Below are positions 27,044-35,664 of a DNA stretch of 64,000 nucleotides, piece after piece. The stretch's first letter is position 1; each line of letters opens with the position of its first letter. The position numbers and the translations under genes were made by a program. The notes under the pieces were generated by a model that saw only the letters and a list, made by a program, of their open reading frames with translations, was not told the DNA's origin and searched no databases. Origin of the DNA: Rhizobium sp. BK251 (GTDB taxonomy: Bacteria; Pseudomonadota; Alphaproteobacteria; Rhizobiales; Rhizobiaceae); the NCBI RefSeq assembly GCF_004345245.1, contig NZ_SLUQ01000003.1, positions 1 through 64,000 on the forward strand, written 5' to 3'.

Positions 27044-29356
27044 TCAGGCCGGATGAGACGCTTCGACCACGGCGAGTGCCGCCATATTCACCACGCCACG
27101 CGACGTAACGGAAGGCGACAGAATATGTGCGGGCATGGCGGCACCGAGCAAAATGGGTCCGACATGCAGGCCGTCTGTCATTGTCTTCACGACGCCGAGC
27201 GTGATGTTTGCGGCATCCAGATTGGGAAAGACTAGCAGGTTTGCCTCGTCGGACAACGTGCTGTCCGGCATGACACGCCTGCGAAGAGCTTCGGAAATCG
27301 CGCTGTCTCCATGCATTTCGCCGTCGACTTCCAGATCGGGGGCGGCCTCGCGTACGAGACGAAGGGCTTCGCGCATCTTGGTAGCGCTGACAGAGTCGCG
27401 CGATCCGAAATTCGAATGCGAGACCAGGGCCGCCCGCGGCGTGATACCGAAACGCTGGATTTCCTGGGCGGCGAGAACCGTGGATTCTGCGATCTCCTCG
27501 GCCGAGGGATCGAAGGTCACGTAGGTATCGGTGAAGAAGGTCGCGCCGCGCTGGGAGATCAGCAGGCTGAGTGCGGAGAAATCCTGAACGTCTTCACGCT
27601 TGCCGATGATCAGGCGCACGTCGCGCAGGTGTTTCTCGTATCGGCCTTCCAGGCCGCAGATCAGCGCATCGGCCTCGCCGCGCCGCAGCGCAAGCGCGCC
27701 GATGACGGTGGCGTTGGTTCGAACGATCGTGCGCGCGGCTTCCGGGATGACGCCGCGGCGGCCGACCAGCGAGAAATAGAGGTCGACATATTCACGGAAG
27801 CGCGGATCGTCTTCCGGATTGATCACGGCGAAATCGGAGCCGGGCCTGATCTTGAGGCCATAGCGCTTCAGGCGCGTCTCGATGACCTGCGGGCGGCCGA
27901 TCAGGATCGGCACTGCGATCTTTTCCTCGAGCAGCACCTGCGCGGCACGCAGCACGCGCTCATCCTCGCCTTCCGAGAAGACGACACGCTGGCGTTCTGC
28001 TGTCTTGGCGGATGCGAAGATCGGCTTCATGACGAAGCCTGAACGGAAGACGAAGCGGTTCAGCTGGTCGAGATAGGCGTCGAAATCGGCGATCGGACGG
28101 GTCGCGACACCACTTTCCGCGGCAGCCCTGGCGACGGCCGGGGCGATGCGCAGGATGAGGCGCGGATCGAAGGGCGAAGGGATAAGGTAATCCGGGCCGA
28201 AGATCGGCGTATCGCCGGAATAGGCGCGTGCGGCAACGTCAGACGGCTCCTCGCGGGCGAGAGAGGCGATCGCGCGGACCGCCGCCATCTTCATCTCTTC
28301 ATTGATCGTCTGGGCGCCGCAATCAAGCGCGCCGCGGAAGATATAGGGGAAGCAGAGGACGTTGTTGACCTGGTTCGGGAAATCCGAACGGCCGGTACAG
28401 ATCATCGCGTCCGGGCGGGCCGCACGGGCGAGATCCGGCATGATCTCCGGCGTCGGATTGGCGAGCGCCATGATCAGCGGCTTGGGCGCCATCTGAGCAA
28501 GGAGTTCCGGCTTGAGGACGCCGGCGGCAGAAAGGCCGAGGAAGACGTCCGCATCGGTGATCGTCTCGGCAAGGTTCCGCTTGTCTGTCTTCTGGGCATA
28601 GACGGACTTCCATTCGTCCATGAGCTCGACACGACCCTCGTAAACAAGGCCCTCGATGTCGTTCACCCAGATGTTCTCTCGACGCGCGCCGAGGATCACC
28701 AGCAGGTTCAGGCAGGCAAGTGCGGCCGCACCCGCTCCGGAGGCGACGATCTTGACCTGGCTGATGTCCTTGCCGGCAAGTTCCAGCCCGTTGAGGATCG
28801 CCGCGGCGACGATGATGGCGGTTCCATGCTGGTCGTCATGGAAGACCGGGATCTTCATCTTTTCCCGCAGGCGGCGTTCGACTTCGAAACACTCCGGTGC
28901 CTTGATGTCCTCGAGGTTGATGCCTCCGAACGTCGGTTCAAGCGAGGAGATCGTGGCCACCATCTCGTCGACGGTCGGCGCATCGACCTCGATGTCGAAG
29001 ACATCGACGCCGGCAAACTTCTTGAAGAGTACGGCCTTGCCTTCCATGACCGGCTTCGAGGCGAGAGGGCCGATATTGCCGAGTCCGAGCACCGCCGTGC
29101 CGTTCGATACGACACCTACAAGGTTTGCGCGGGACGTGTAGTCCGCGGCCATCTCGGGATTGTCACGGATCGCAAGGCAGGGTGCGGCAACACCGGGGGA
29201 ATAGGCGAGCGCGAGGTCGCGCTGGTTGCCGAGAGGCTTGATGGCCTGGATTTCCAGCTTGCCAGGGCGTGGGTAGCGGTGAAAGAAGAGTGCTTGCTCG
29301 TCGAGATTACCGCCCGTCAGATCCTTCTGCGCTTTCGATCTTTCGGCATTGTCCAT
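27044..29356 (-). CDS. dme: NAD(P)-dependent malic enzyme with C-terminal phosphotransacetylase-like domain
   Basis: A 770-residue enzyme that decarboxylates malate to pyruvate. The malic enzyme half has FHDDQHGTA (172-180) and the nucleotide loop SGAGAAALAC (206-215). From about residue 450 a phosphotransacetylase-like domain follows (VVFSEGEDERVLRAAQVLL), usually regulatory in this class. The length equals that of S. meliloti Dme, and the position beside sinR agrees with dme; the NADP-specific paralogue Tme has the same architecture, so cofactor choice is inferred. ATG 29356 has GGAG eight bases upstream. In rhizobia Dme is needed to make pyruvate from C4-dicarboxylates in nodules. Confidence 0.9.
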   Translation of the reverse strand: MDNAERSKAQKDLTGGNLDEQALFFHRYPRPGKLEIQAIKPLGNQRDLALAYSPGVAAPCLAIRDNPEMAADYTSRANLVGVVSNGTAVLGLGNIGPLASKPVMEGKAVLFKKFAGVDVFDIEVDAPTVDEMVATISSLEPTFGGINLEDIKAPECFEVERRLREKMKIPVFHDDQHGTAIIVAAAILNGLELAGKDISQVKIVASGAGAAALACLNLLVILGARRENIWVNDIEGLVYEGRVELMDEWKSVYAQKTDKRNLAETITDADVFLGLSAAGVLKPELLAQMAPKPLIMALANPTPEIMPDLARAARPDAMICTGRSDFPNQVNNVLCFPYIFRGALDCGAQTINEEMKMAAVRAIASLAREEPSDVAARAYSGDTPIFGPDYLIPSPFDPRLILRIAPAVARAAAESGVATRPIADFDAYLDQLNRFVFRSGFVMKPIFASAKTAERQRVVFSEGEDERVLRAAQVLLEEKIAVPILIGRPQVIETRLKRYGLKIRPGSDFAVINPEDDPRFREYVDLYFSLVGRRGVIPEAARTIVRTNATVIGALALRRGEADALICGLEGRYEKHLRDVRLIIGKREDVQDFSALSLLISQRGATFFTDTYVTFDPSAEEIAESTVLAAQEIQRFGITPRAALVSHSNFGSRDSVSATKMREALRLVREAAPDLEVDGEMHGDSAISEALRRRVMPDSTLSDEANLLVFPNLDAANITLGVVKTMTDGLHVGPILLGAAMPAHILSPSVTSRGVVNMAALAVVEASHPA

Positions 29357-29542
29357 AACGCTGTCTCCATTCACAAGCACTGCATTCTAAGAACCTGCAT
29401 ACATCAATCAGCCGGACTGCACAGTACGGAAATTGCGGCAGCGCAAAGAATTCGTCTTTGTGTATCAAAGCGGGACAGCTTCGTTAAGAAAACCTGTCCC
29501 GCCGCAGGCGGCGGGACAGAAAAGGCATGTTTTGACGTATTT

Positions 29543-30802
29543 TTACTGCGTCAGCATACCGCGCATTTCGCCGGCGAAGGTCTTCAGCGCGGCGTCTTCC
29601 GGGGCTTGTCCGAGCACGATCGACTGCCAGACCGAAGGCTCCTTGGCGCGGATCGCAGGCATTGCCGGCGGGCGCGAACGGACGAAGGCGACGTCGAGCT
29701 GCTTGATCGCAACCGAGTAGCCGGGCTCCTTGGCGATCGCCTCCTTGGCCATCGGGACCTCTGCCGTTCCCTTCATGATCGGCAGGTAGCCGGTCTCGAC
29801 GAAGGTGATGGCGTTGATCTCGGGATTGGAGATGAATTTCAGGAAGGCCCAGGCGCCGGCCTTGTGTGCCTCGTCCGATGCGGCATTGATGCCGATCGTC
29901 GCACCGCCGATCGGTGCGGCGCATTTTGCGTCGCATGGCAGAGCAGCCACGCCCAGCTCAAACTTCGCCGCCTTGCGAAGCTGGCCGAAGTCGCCAGTCG
30001 AGGCGAAGCCGATCGCCGACTGGCCGCTGGTGAAATACTGGTTGTTGAGCTTCTCGTCGACGGCGGTGGGTTCAGGCGAAACCTTGTACTTGCGTACCAG
30101 GTCGGCCATGAAGCCGTACGCGCGGACCGTCGGTTCGCTGTCCATCAGGACGGAGTTGTCCTTGGGGTCGACCCATTCGCCACCGGCCTGTGCGACGAAG
30201 GCCCAGCGAACGAACTGGCCGAGGCCGGTTACGCCCCACTGCTTGGTTTCCGCGCCATTGCGGATCGTGAGCTTCTGAGCCGCTTCGAGCAGCGCATCCC
30301 AGGTCTTCGGCGGGTTCTCAGGATCGAGGCCTGCGGCGCGGAAATAGTCCTTGTTGTAGAACATGACCGGCGTCGAGACGTTGAAGGGCAGGACATAGGA
30401 CTTGCCGAGATATTTCGGTCCTTCGAGAGCGAAGGACTGATATTGGTCGATGAAGGCAGGACCTTCCTTCTCCAGATATGGATCGAGCGGCTCAAGCACG
30501 CCGGAATCGGCGAACAGGCCGTAGCGGGTGACTTCGAGCATCATCAGGTCTGGTCCGGTGCCGGCGGGCAGGGCTGCCTGCAGCTTCGTGGTCGTGTCGT
30601 CGTAGTTGCCGGTGAACTCGGCCGTGACCTTGTAGTCGGACTGGGAGGCGTTGAACTTCTCGACGATCTCGTTGACGGCGTCCGTGCCGTTGTTCGACAG
30701 CGAATGCCAGAACGTCACATCGACGGGCTGGGCCTGAGCGGCCTGTCCAGCCAGAAGCGCGATCGCCGCGGATGCGCCGATCAAAAAAGACTTGAATGTC
30801 AC
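29543..30802 (-). CDS. ABC transporter substrate-binding protein, UgpB-like (family 1)
   Basis: A 419-residue periplasmic binding protein. A signal peptide (MTFKSFLIGASAAIALLAGQ, cleavage after AQAQ) is followed by VDVTFWHSLSNNGTDAVNEI and KLQAALPAGTGPDLMMLEV, close in pattern to UgpB. I chose GTG 30802, which has AAGGAGA six bases upstream; the longer open frame has no signal peptide. It is divergent from the two permeases and the phosphodiesterase gene, so the likely ligand is glycerol 3-phosphate or a glycerophosphodiester. A candidate PHO box points toward it (30880-30897). Confidence 0.85.
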   Translation of the reverse strand: MTFKSFLIGASAAIALLAGQAAQAQPVDVTFWHSLSNNGTDAVNEIVEKFNASQSDYKVTAEFTGNYDDTTTKLQAALPAGTGPDLMMLEVTRYGLFADSGVLEPLDPYLEKEGPAFIDQYQSFALEGPKYLGKSYVLPFNVSTPVMFYNKDYFRAAGLDPENPPKTWDALLEAAQKLTIRNGAETKQWGVTGLGQFVRWAFVAQAGGEWVDPKDNSVLMDSEPTVRAYGFMADLVRKYKVSPEPTAVDEKLNNQYFTSGQSAIGFASTGDFGQLRKAAKFELGVAALPCDAKCAAPIGGATIGINAASDEAHKAGAWAFLKFISNPEINAITFVETGYLPIMKGTAEVPMAKEAIAKEPGYSVAIKQLDVAFVRSRPPAMPAIRAKEPSVWQSIVLGQAPEDAALKTFAGEMRGMLTQ

Positions 30803-30879
30803 GGGTGGTCTCCTTTTGGGCCATTTGGGTGCGGCGGCCACATGGGGCCGCCGGGGCGGCGCGAACATAGGGAGGACGG

Positions 30880-30897
30880 ATGACACAGCGATGACGC
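30880..30897 (-). promoter_or_regulatory. Candidate PHO box driving the UgpB-like gene
   Basis: On the minus strand GCGTCAT-CGCT-GTGTCAT matches the PhoB consensus CTGTCAT-N4-CTGTCAT at 12 of 14 positions. Ten bases further downstream is TATGTT (30864-30869), the spacing at which PhoB-dependent promoters place the -10 hexamer. It is 78 bases from the GTG start of the binding protein. Confidence 0.6.
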
Positions 30898-30959
30898 ATG
30901 CGAGCGTCACATGACGTTCATGGAGCGGGCATAAGACAGCCGACCACGCAAGGAATCGA

Positions 30960-31844
30960 ATGACCACCGAAATGACACGAAAGCTTCGTCCCTACCTCTA
31001 TCTGCTTCCCTGTCTCGCGCTTCTTGGTCTCTTCGTGTATTGGCCAATTCTCTATTCGGCGTGGCTCAGCCTGCACAAGACGAACATACTCAGTGGCAAG
31101 TCCACCTTCGTCGGCCTGGCGAACTATCAGCATCTGCTTGGCGGCGCGGAATTCAGGCACTCCCTCTGGGTCACGTTCCTGCTGATGCTGATAAGCGTGC
31201 CGCCGCGGTTGCTGCTTGCGCTTGCTCTCGCGCATCTCCTGCGGGAGACAAGCTGGTTTGCGCGGATGTTGAGGGGTGTCTATTTTCTCCCCTATGTGAC
31301 GAGCTCGGTCGCGATCTCGGTCATATGGAGCTGGATGTTCAATACGGATATCGGCTTCGTCAACGGCGCGCTTGGGCTGCTGGGCCTTGGCCGCCTGCCG
31401 TGGTTCCAGGACGTCAACCTGGCGGTGATCGCGGTCGCGATCGTCTCGATCTGGAAGCAGCTCGGCTACGACATCCTCCTGTTCATCGCGGGGCTCAACA
31501 CCATTCCCGAGGATTACTACGAGGCGGCGAGGATCGACCGGGCAGGGCGCTGGCGCCGCTTCAAGGACATTACCTTTCCGCTCGTCGCGCCAACGACGCT
31601 CTTCCTGCTCATCGTCTCCATCATCGACAGCTTCCAGATATTCACGATCGTCGATGTCATGACCGAGGGCGGTCCGGCCAACGGAACGAATGTCCTGATG
31701 TACTACCTCTACTATCTTGGTTTCATATCCTTCGATGTATCGACGGGTTCGGCGCTTGCCATCCTTCTCTTCCTCGGTCTTGTCGCCATCACGCTCGCCA
31801 AGCTCGCATTTGCCAAGGATCGGGTGAACTATGACCTTGCCTGA
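30960..31844 (+). CDS. ABC transporter permease, UgpA/MalF-like
   Basis: A 294-residue inner-membrane permease with six predicted spans, starting RPYLYLLPCLALLGLFVYWP, typical of carbohydrate-uptake-1 family permeases. The EAA loop is EDYYEAARIDRAGRWRRFKD. AAGGA lies five bases before ATG 30960. It overlaps the next permease by 14 bases, so the two are co-translated. Partner of the divergent binding protein; no ATPase gene is found nearby. Confidence 0.9.
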   Translation: MTTEMTRKLRPYLYLLPCLALLGLFVYWPILYSAWLSLHKTNILSGKSTFVGLANYQHLLGGAEFRHSLWVTFLLMLISVPPRLLLALALAHLLRETSWFARMLRGVYFLPYVTSSVAISVIWSWMFNTDIGFVNGALGLLGLGRLPWFQDVNLAVIAVAIVSIWKQLGYDILLFIAGLNTIPEDYYEAARIDRAGRWRRFKDITFPLVAPTTLFLLIVSIIDSFQIFTIVDVMTEGGPANGTNVLMYYLYYLGFISFDVSTGSALAILLFLGLVAITLAKLAFAKDRVNYDLA

Positions 31845-32658
31845 CCGCCTTTTCCGGCTGATCGCCTGGGGTGCGACGCTGGCGCTCGCCATCGCCGTGT
31901 TCGTCCCCTTCGTCATCGGGGTGCTGGCGGCGATGCTTGCGCCGAGCGACGTGATGAGCCAGGACATGCGCTTCTGGCCGCTTTTCCCGTCGAACTTCAT
32001 GCGCGTCTTCACCGAAACGTCGATCGGGCACTATTTCCTGAACTCGATCCTGATCGCGACCGCGACGATGGTCGGCACGATGGTTACGTCGATCCTGGCG
32101 GCCTATGCCTTCACGCGCATGGAGTTCCCCGGCCGCACGGTGCTCTTCTGGGCGGTGCTTGCCACGCTCACCGTTCCCGAGCTCATCTGCATTATTCCGA
32201 ACTACTTGCTCATGGCCAAGCTGAAGCTCGTGCCGAGCATCTGGGCTGCAATCATCCCGCAGCTCGCCTCAGGTTTCACCACGTTCTTCCTGCGCCAGCA
32301 TTTCCTCGGCGTGCCGGTGATGTACGACGAGGCGGCGCGACTTGATGGCGCCAGGCATTTCAGGATCCTCGTCGACATCCTCGTGCCGATGACCTGGCCC
32401 GTGATCGCCTCCATGGCATTGTTTTCATTCATTGCGCAGTGGAACTCCTACCTCTGGCCGCTCATCGTGCTGCGCGGCGACAGCCAGACGGTGCAGATCG
32501 CGCTTGCGGGTCTGCAGGCGACCGTGCGGGAGCAGCCATTCATTGACTGGCCGCTCATCCTCTCGGCGAGCTGCGTCGTTCTCTTGCCCAGTATCTTTAT
32601 GTTCTTTCTCGCCGAGCGGCAGCTGGTTCGTGGTGCCGGCCTTGGTGGTCTCAAATAG
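31831..32658 (+). CDS. ABC transporter permease, UgpE/MalG-like
   Basis: A 275-residue permease with an N-terminal span (LIAWGATLALAIAVFVPFVI) and the EAA loop VMYDEAARLDGARHFRI. The MalG-type segment FIAQWNSYLWPLIVLRGDS is clear, and the C-terminus ends LVRGAGLGGLK as in UgpE relatives. It overlaps the upstream permease gene and is followed by the phosphodiesterase gene within 20 bases, so the three form one operon. Confidence 0.9.
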   Translation: MTLPDRLFRLIAWGATLALAIAVFVPFVIGVLAAMLAPSDVMSQDMRFWPLFPSNFMRVFTETSIGHYFLNSILIATATMVGTMVTSILAAYAFTRMEFPGRTVLFWAVLATLTVPELICIIPNYLLMAKLKLVPSIWAAIIPQLASGFTTFFLRQHFLGVPVMYDEAARLDGARHFRILVDILVPMTWPVIASMALFSFIAQWNSYLWPLIVLRGDSQTVQIALAGLQATVREQPFIDWPLILSASCVVLLPSIFMFFLAERQLVRGAGLGGLK

Positions 32659-32674
32659 GAAAGTGATCATTGCA

Positions 32675-33430
32675 ATGACCCTCATAGCATCCCATCGTGG
32701 CGGAACGCATCTCTGGCCGGAGAACTCGCGCCTCGCCTTCGACGAAACGACCAAGCTCGATGTCGAACTCGTGGAATTCGACGTGCATCAGACTCGCGAC
32801 GACGTGCTTGTCGTGCACCACGACGCATTGATCGACCGCATGACCGACGGCAAGGGGCCGATCGGCGACTTCGCCTATGACGATCTGATGAGCCACGTCA
32901 TCATCGGCAGCGGCGGCGAGACGATCCCGACGCTCGGCGAAACCATCGCGATCTTCAAGCCGTCCAAGGTCGACCTGCGTCTCGAGATCAAGACACGCGA
33001 AGACGGACGCGCCTACGAGGGCATGGAGGATCGCATCGTGCGGGAGCTTCTCGCAAGCGGCATGCTGGCCCGATCGATGGTCACCAGCTTCCAGCTTTCC
33101 CGCCTTGAAACCTTCGTCGAGGCGCTCGAAACGCACGGTGAGCAGCCGGAGGAAACGCGCGGCCTCGTGTGGCTCTGCTCGCCGGCGATTGTTGCCCATA
33201 TCGGTTGGAAGGGCACGCTTGCCGCACTGGCAGCCCACCCTGTCAGGGAAATCGGCCTGCGTGCCGAAATGATCGATCCGTCGGTCATGGCGATGTTCGA
33301 GGAAAACGGCGTGGTCGTCCATGGCTGGGCGGCTCATACGACGGAGGCTGCGCGGACGATGTTTGCGCTTGGCGTCGCAAGTTTCACCACCGACCGGCCG
33401 GATCTCGCCATCGCCGCGCGGCCGGATTGA
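32675..33430 (+). CDS. ugpQ: Glycerophosphodiester phosphodiesterase
   Basis: A 251-residue cytoplasmic GDPD TIM-barrel enzyme that splits glycerophosphodiesters into glycerol 3-phosphate and an alcohol. The catalytic motifs are SHRGGTHLWPENSRLAF (His7, Arg8, Glu16) and EFDVHQTRDDVLVVHHD; LRLEIKT supplies a further acid. ATG 32675 is used; GTG 32663 is in frame four codons earlier and sits close to AGGA. It is the third gene of the permease operon, matching the UgpQ position in Pho-regulated glycerophosphodiester uptake systems. Confidence 0.88.
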   Translation: MTLIASHRGGTHLWPENSRLAFDETTKLDVELVEFDVHQTRDDVLVVHHDALIDRMTDGKGPIGDFAYDDLMSHVIIGSGGETIPTLGETIAIFKPSKVDLRLEIKTREDGRAYEGMEDRIVRELLASGMLARSMVTSFQLSRLETFVEALETHGEQPEETRGLVWLCSPAIVAHIGWKGTLAALAAHPVREIGLRAEMIDPSVMAMFEENGVVVHGWAAHTTEAARTMFALGVASFTTDRPDLAIAARPD

Positions 33431-33540
33431 GCAGCCCACAACCTCTGCACACAGCCTATGTCATCTTCCTGAAACAAGAGTCTGATTTTGGAAGGGCAGG
33501 TTAAAGCTTGGGCACCGGCCCGACGTTCGTGGATGGAACT

Positions 33541-34347
33541 ATGGACACGCGACACTTCCGAACATTGTTTATTTCGGACGTCCATCTCGGCTCCAAGGCG
33601 GCCAAGGCGGACTATCTTCTTGATTTCCTGCGTTATCACGAAGCCGACACGGTCATCCTTGTCGGCGATATCGTTGATGGGTGGCGCCTGAAACGCAGCT
33701 GGTACTGGCCACAGGACTGCAATGACGTCGTGCAGAAGTTGCTTCGCAAGGCGCGCAAGGGCACGCGCGTCGTCTATATTCCGGGCAATCACGACGAGTT
33801 CCTGCGCGACTTTCCCGGCATGCATTTCGGTGGCATCGAAGTCGCCGAGCGGATGATGCACGAGGGTGCGGACGGCAAGAGGTACCTGGTCCTGCATGGC
33901 GACGAGTTCGACGTCGTGGTGCGTAATGCGCGATTGCTCGCCTATCTCGGCGACTGGGCCTACGACACGGCGGTCCGCATCAATATCGTGCTGGCCGCCA
34001 TTCGCCGCCGCCTCGGCATGCCGTACTGGTCCTTCTCCGCCTGGGCAAAGCTCCAGGTGAAGCATGCGGTGAACTTCATCGGTGAGTTCCAGCGTGTCGT
34101 GGTCGAGGAAGCGCGCCGCAGCGGTGCGGATGGCGTCATCTGCGGTCATATCCATCATGCCGTGATCGAGGATATGGATGGGGTGCGCTACATCAACACC
34201 GGCGACTGGGTGGAGAGCTGCACCGCGATTGCCGAACATCATGACGGCACCTTCGAGTTGCTGACCTGGCGGACGATGGAAAGCACGACGACTGCTCTCC
34301 CGGCGCTCGAGCACATTGGAGACACTCTCGGCGTCAGGGCGGCCTGA
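33541..34347 (+). CDS. Metallophosphoesterase, UDP-2,3-diacylglucosamine hydrolase (LpxH)-like
   Basis: A 268-residue binuclear metallophosphatase. The five motifs are present: SDVHLGS (Asp13, His15), GDIVDGW (Asp43), GNHDEF (Asn83, His84), HGDEFD and GHIHHA. WAYDTAVRINIVLAAIRRRL is a helical insert typical of the LpxH-like branch (COG2908). The exact substrate is uncertain: this clade in rhizobia is separate from the dedicated LpxI hydrolase. It starts about 110 bases after the phosphodiesterase gene and may be co-transcribed. Confidence 0.8.
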   Translation: MDTRHFRTLFISDVHLGSKAAKADYLLDFLRYHEADTVILVGDIVDGWRLKRSWYWPQDCNDVVQKLLRKARKGTRVVYIPGNHDEFLRDFPGMHFGGIEVAERMMHEGADGKRYLVLHGDEFDVVVRNARLLAYLGDWAYDTAVRINIVLAAIRRRLGMPYWSFSAWAKLQVKHAVNFIGEFQRVVVEEARRSGADGVICGHIHHAVIEDMDGVRYINTGDWVESCTAIAEHHDGTFELLTWRTMESTTTALPALEHIGDTLGVRAA

Positions 34348-34598
34348 CGTCCGGTTCCGCTGCCGTCGGCCGGCCGTCGCCGCGGCCATCAAGCTGGAAG
34401 GCGCAATCTTATGCACGCTTGACGCGCTTTTATCCGCGTGATGAAAATTCTTGCAATCAGCGCTCAAGTTTTTCTGGCTTTTGCTTTTGCGGCGTATATG
34501 TTGCTCCTATAGTGCCGAATATACTTGTCGAATAGCACGCCAGGGGGAGTGATGCTGCCTTCCTTCTGGGCTGGATGGGCTGCCTATTGGAGGAGTAC

Positions 34599-34943
34599 AT
34601 GCGACGTACACTTTGGACTATTCCGGTCGCCACAATTTCTCTCTGCATTTTCTCTCAAGCCGCAACAGCGGTTGAAATACCTCATCGCCCGAATATTCCT
34701 GCCGACACGCAGATCGTGCCGGTGGCGCAGGGCTGCGGGCCGGGCTTCTGGCGCGGGCCGTGGGGCGGTTGCCGGAACACGCCCTATAGAGGCGCGCTTC
34801 CGGGAGGCGGCTGGGCCGGCCCTCCGCCGGGTGGCTGGGGCTATTATGGCAACGGATGCCCGGTGGGCTATTGGCGCGGGCCCTGGGGCCATTGCCGCGA
34901 TACGCCTTATCACGGCCGCCTGCCGAACGGCTCGTGGCAGTAA
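34599..34943 (+). CDS. Small secreted Gly/Cys/Trp-rich repeat protein (GCG_CRPN-like)
   Basis: A 114-residue exported protein with a signal peptide (MRRTLWTIPVATISLCIFSQ, cleavage after ATA). The mature part has two copies of one unit: CGPGFWRGPWGGCRNTPY and CPVGYWRGPWGHCRDTPY, 51 residues apart, with a Gly/Pro-rich linker. The unit resembles the short GCG_CRPN repeats known in rhizobial small secreted proteins of unknown role; each probably forms one disulfide. GGAGG lies six bases before ATG 34599. The next secreted-protein gene starts 27 bases after its stop. Confidence 0.78.
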   Translation: MRRTLWTIPVATISLCIFSQAATAVEIPHRPNIPADTQIVPVAQGCGPGFWRGPWGGCRNTPYRGALPGGGWAGPPPGGWGYYGNGCPVGYWRGPWGHCRDTPYHGRLPNGSWQ

Positions 34944-34969
34944 GCGACAGCTCAACGGGGACGACAGAG

Positions 34970-35500
34970 ATGAAACGATTGACGCTCACGACGGCATTCG
35001 CGGTGATCGGGCTTTGGATCGCCGGTGGACAAGGCGCTCATGCCCAGCAGGCCAATGCGACCGGCCAAACGAACGAGGCGGGAGGTCCGCCCGATCTGCC
35101 GGTCGTCGAACTCTATACGGCAGCCGACGCGGCAGCGGTCCTCAATGCCCGGCTGATCGCACTGAAGACGGTGCTGGAACTCAATGCCGACCAGGAGAAA
35201 CTCTGGCAACCCGTGGAGACGGCGATCCGCGATATCGCGGCGAAGGCGGCGCAACGCGCGCAGGAACGCCAGAAGCTTGATCCTCCCTCTGACTTCCTCG
35301 ATGTCCTCGATCGCATCGCGGACGCGGAGAAGGTGCGTGCGCAGGAGATCAAGTCTTTCGTCGCTGCTGCCAAGCCCCTTGTCGCCTCGCTCTCGGAGGA
35401 ACAGAAGCGCCGCGCGCCAGCCTTTCTCGGCATGATCGACAGCGCCGACGGCCCGCAGCCAACCCGCGACCTGTGGCTGTTCGAGGCCGAGGAAAACTGA
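34970..35500 (+). CDS. Periplasmic Spy/CpxP-like (LTXXQ) protein
   Basis: A 176-residue exported helical protein. A signal peptide (MKRLTLTTAFAVIGLWIAGG, cleavage after AHAQ) precedes a domain with LELNADQEKLWQPVETAIRD and, later, LVASLSEEQKRRAPAFLGMI, the two LTxxQ-type helices of the Spy fold. Spy proteins are ATP-independent periplasmic chaperones; this protein may be a relative with a similar job. It follows the GCG_CRPN-like gene by 26 bases on the same strand. Confidence 0.78.
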   Translation: MKRLTLTTAFAVIGLWIAGGQGAHAQQANATGQTNEAGGPPDLPVVELYTAADAAAVLNARLIALKTVLELNADQEKLWQPVETAIRDIAAKAAQRAQERQKLDPPSDFLDVLDRIADAEKVRAQEIKSFVAAAKPLVASLSEEQKRRAPAFLGMIDSADGPQPTRDLWLFEAEEN

Positions 35501-35664
35501 CCGGGAATCCGATTAGCGGTTGGGCTCGGAGACGACGCTGAAACGTTGCAGGCTGACGACAGGCGAGGCTTTTTTCGGAAGGGCCGAGCCTGGGGCTATT
35601 TCTCGCCATAGTCGCCCTTAGGTTGACGTGATAGGCACGGATTCGTTTTCCTTCAGGTCGATCA

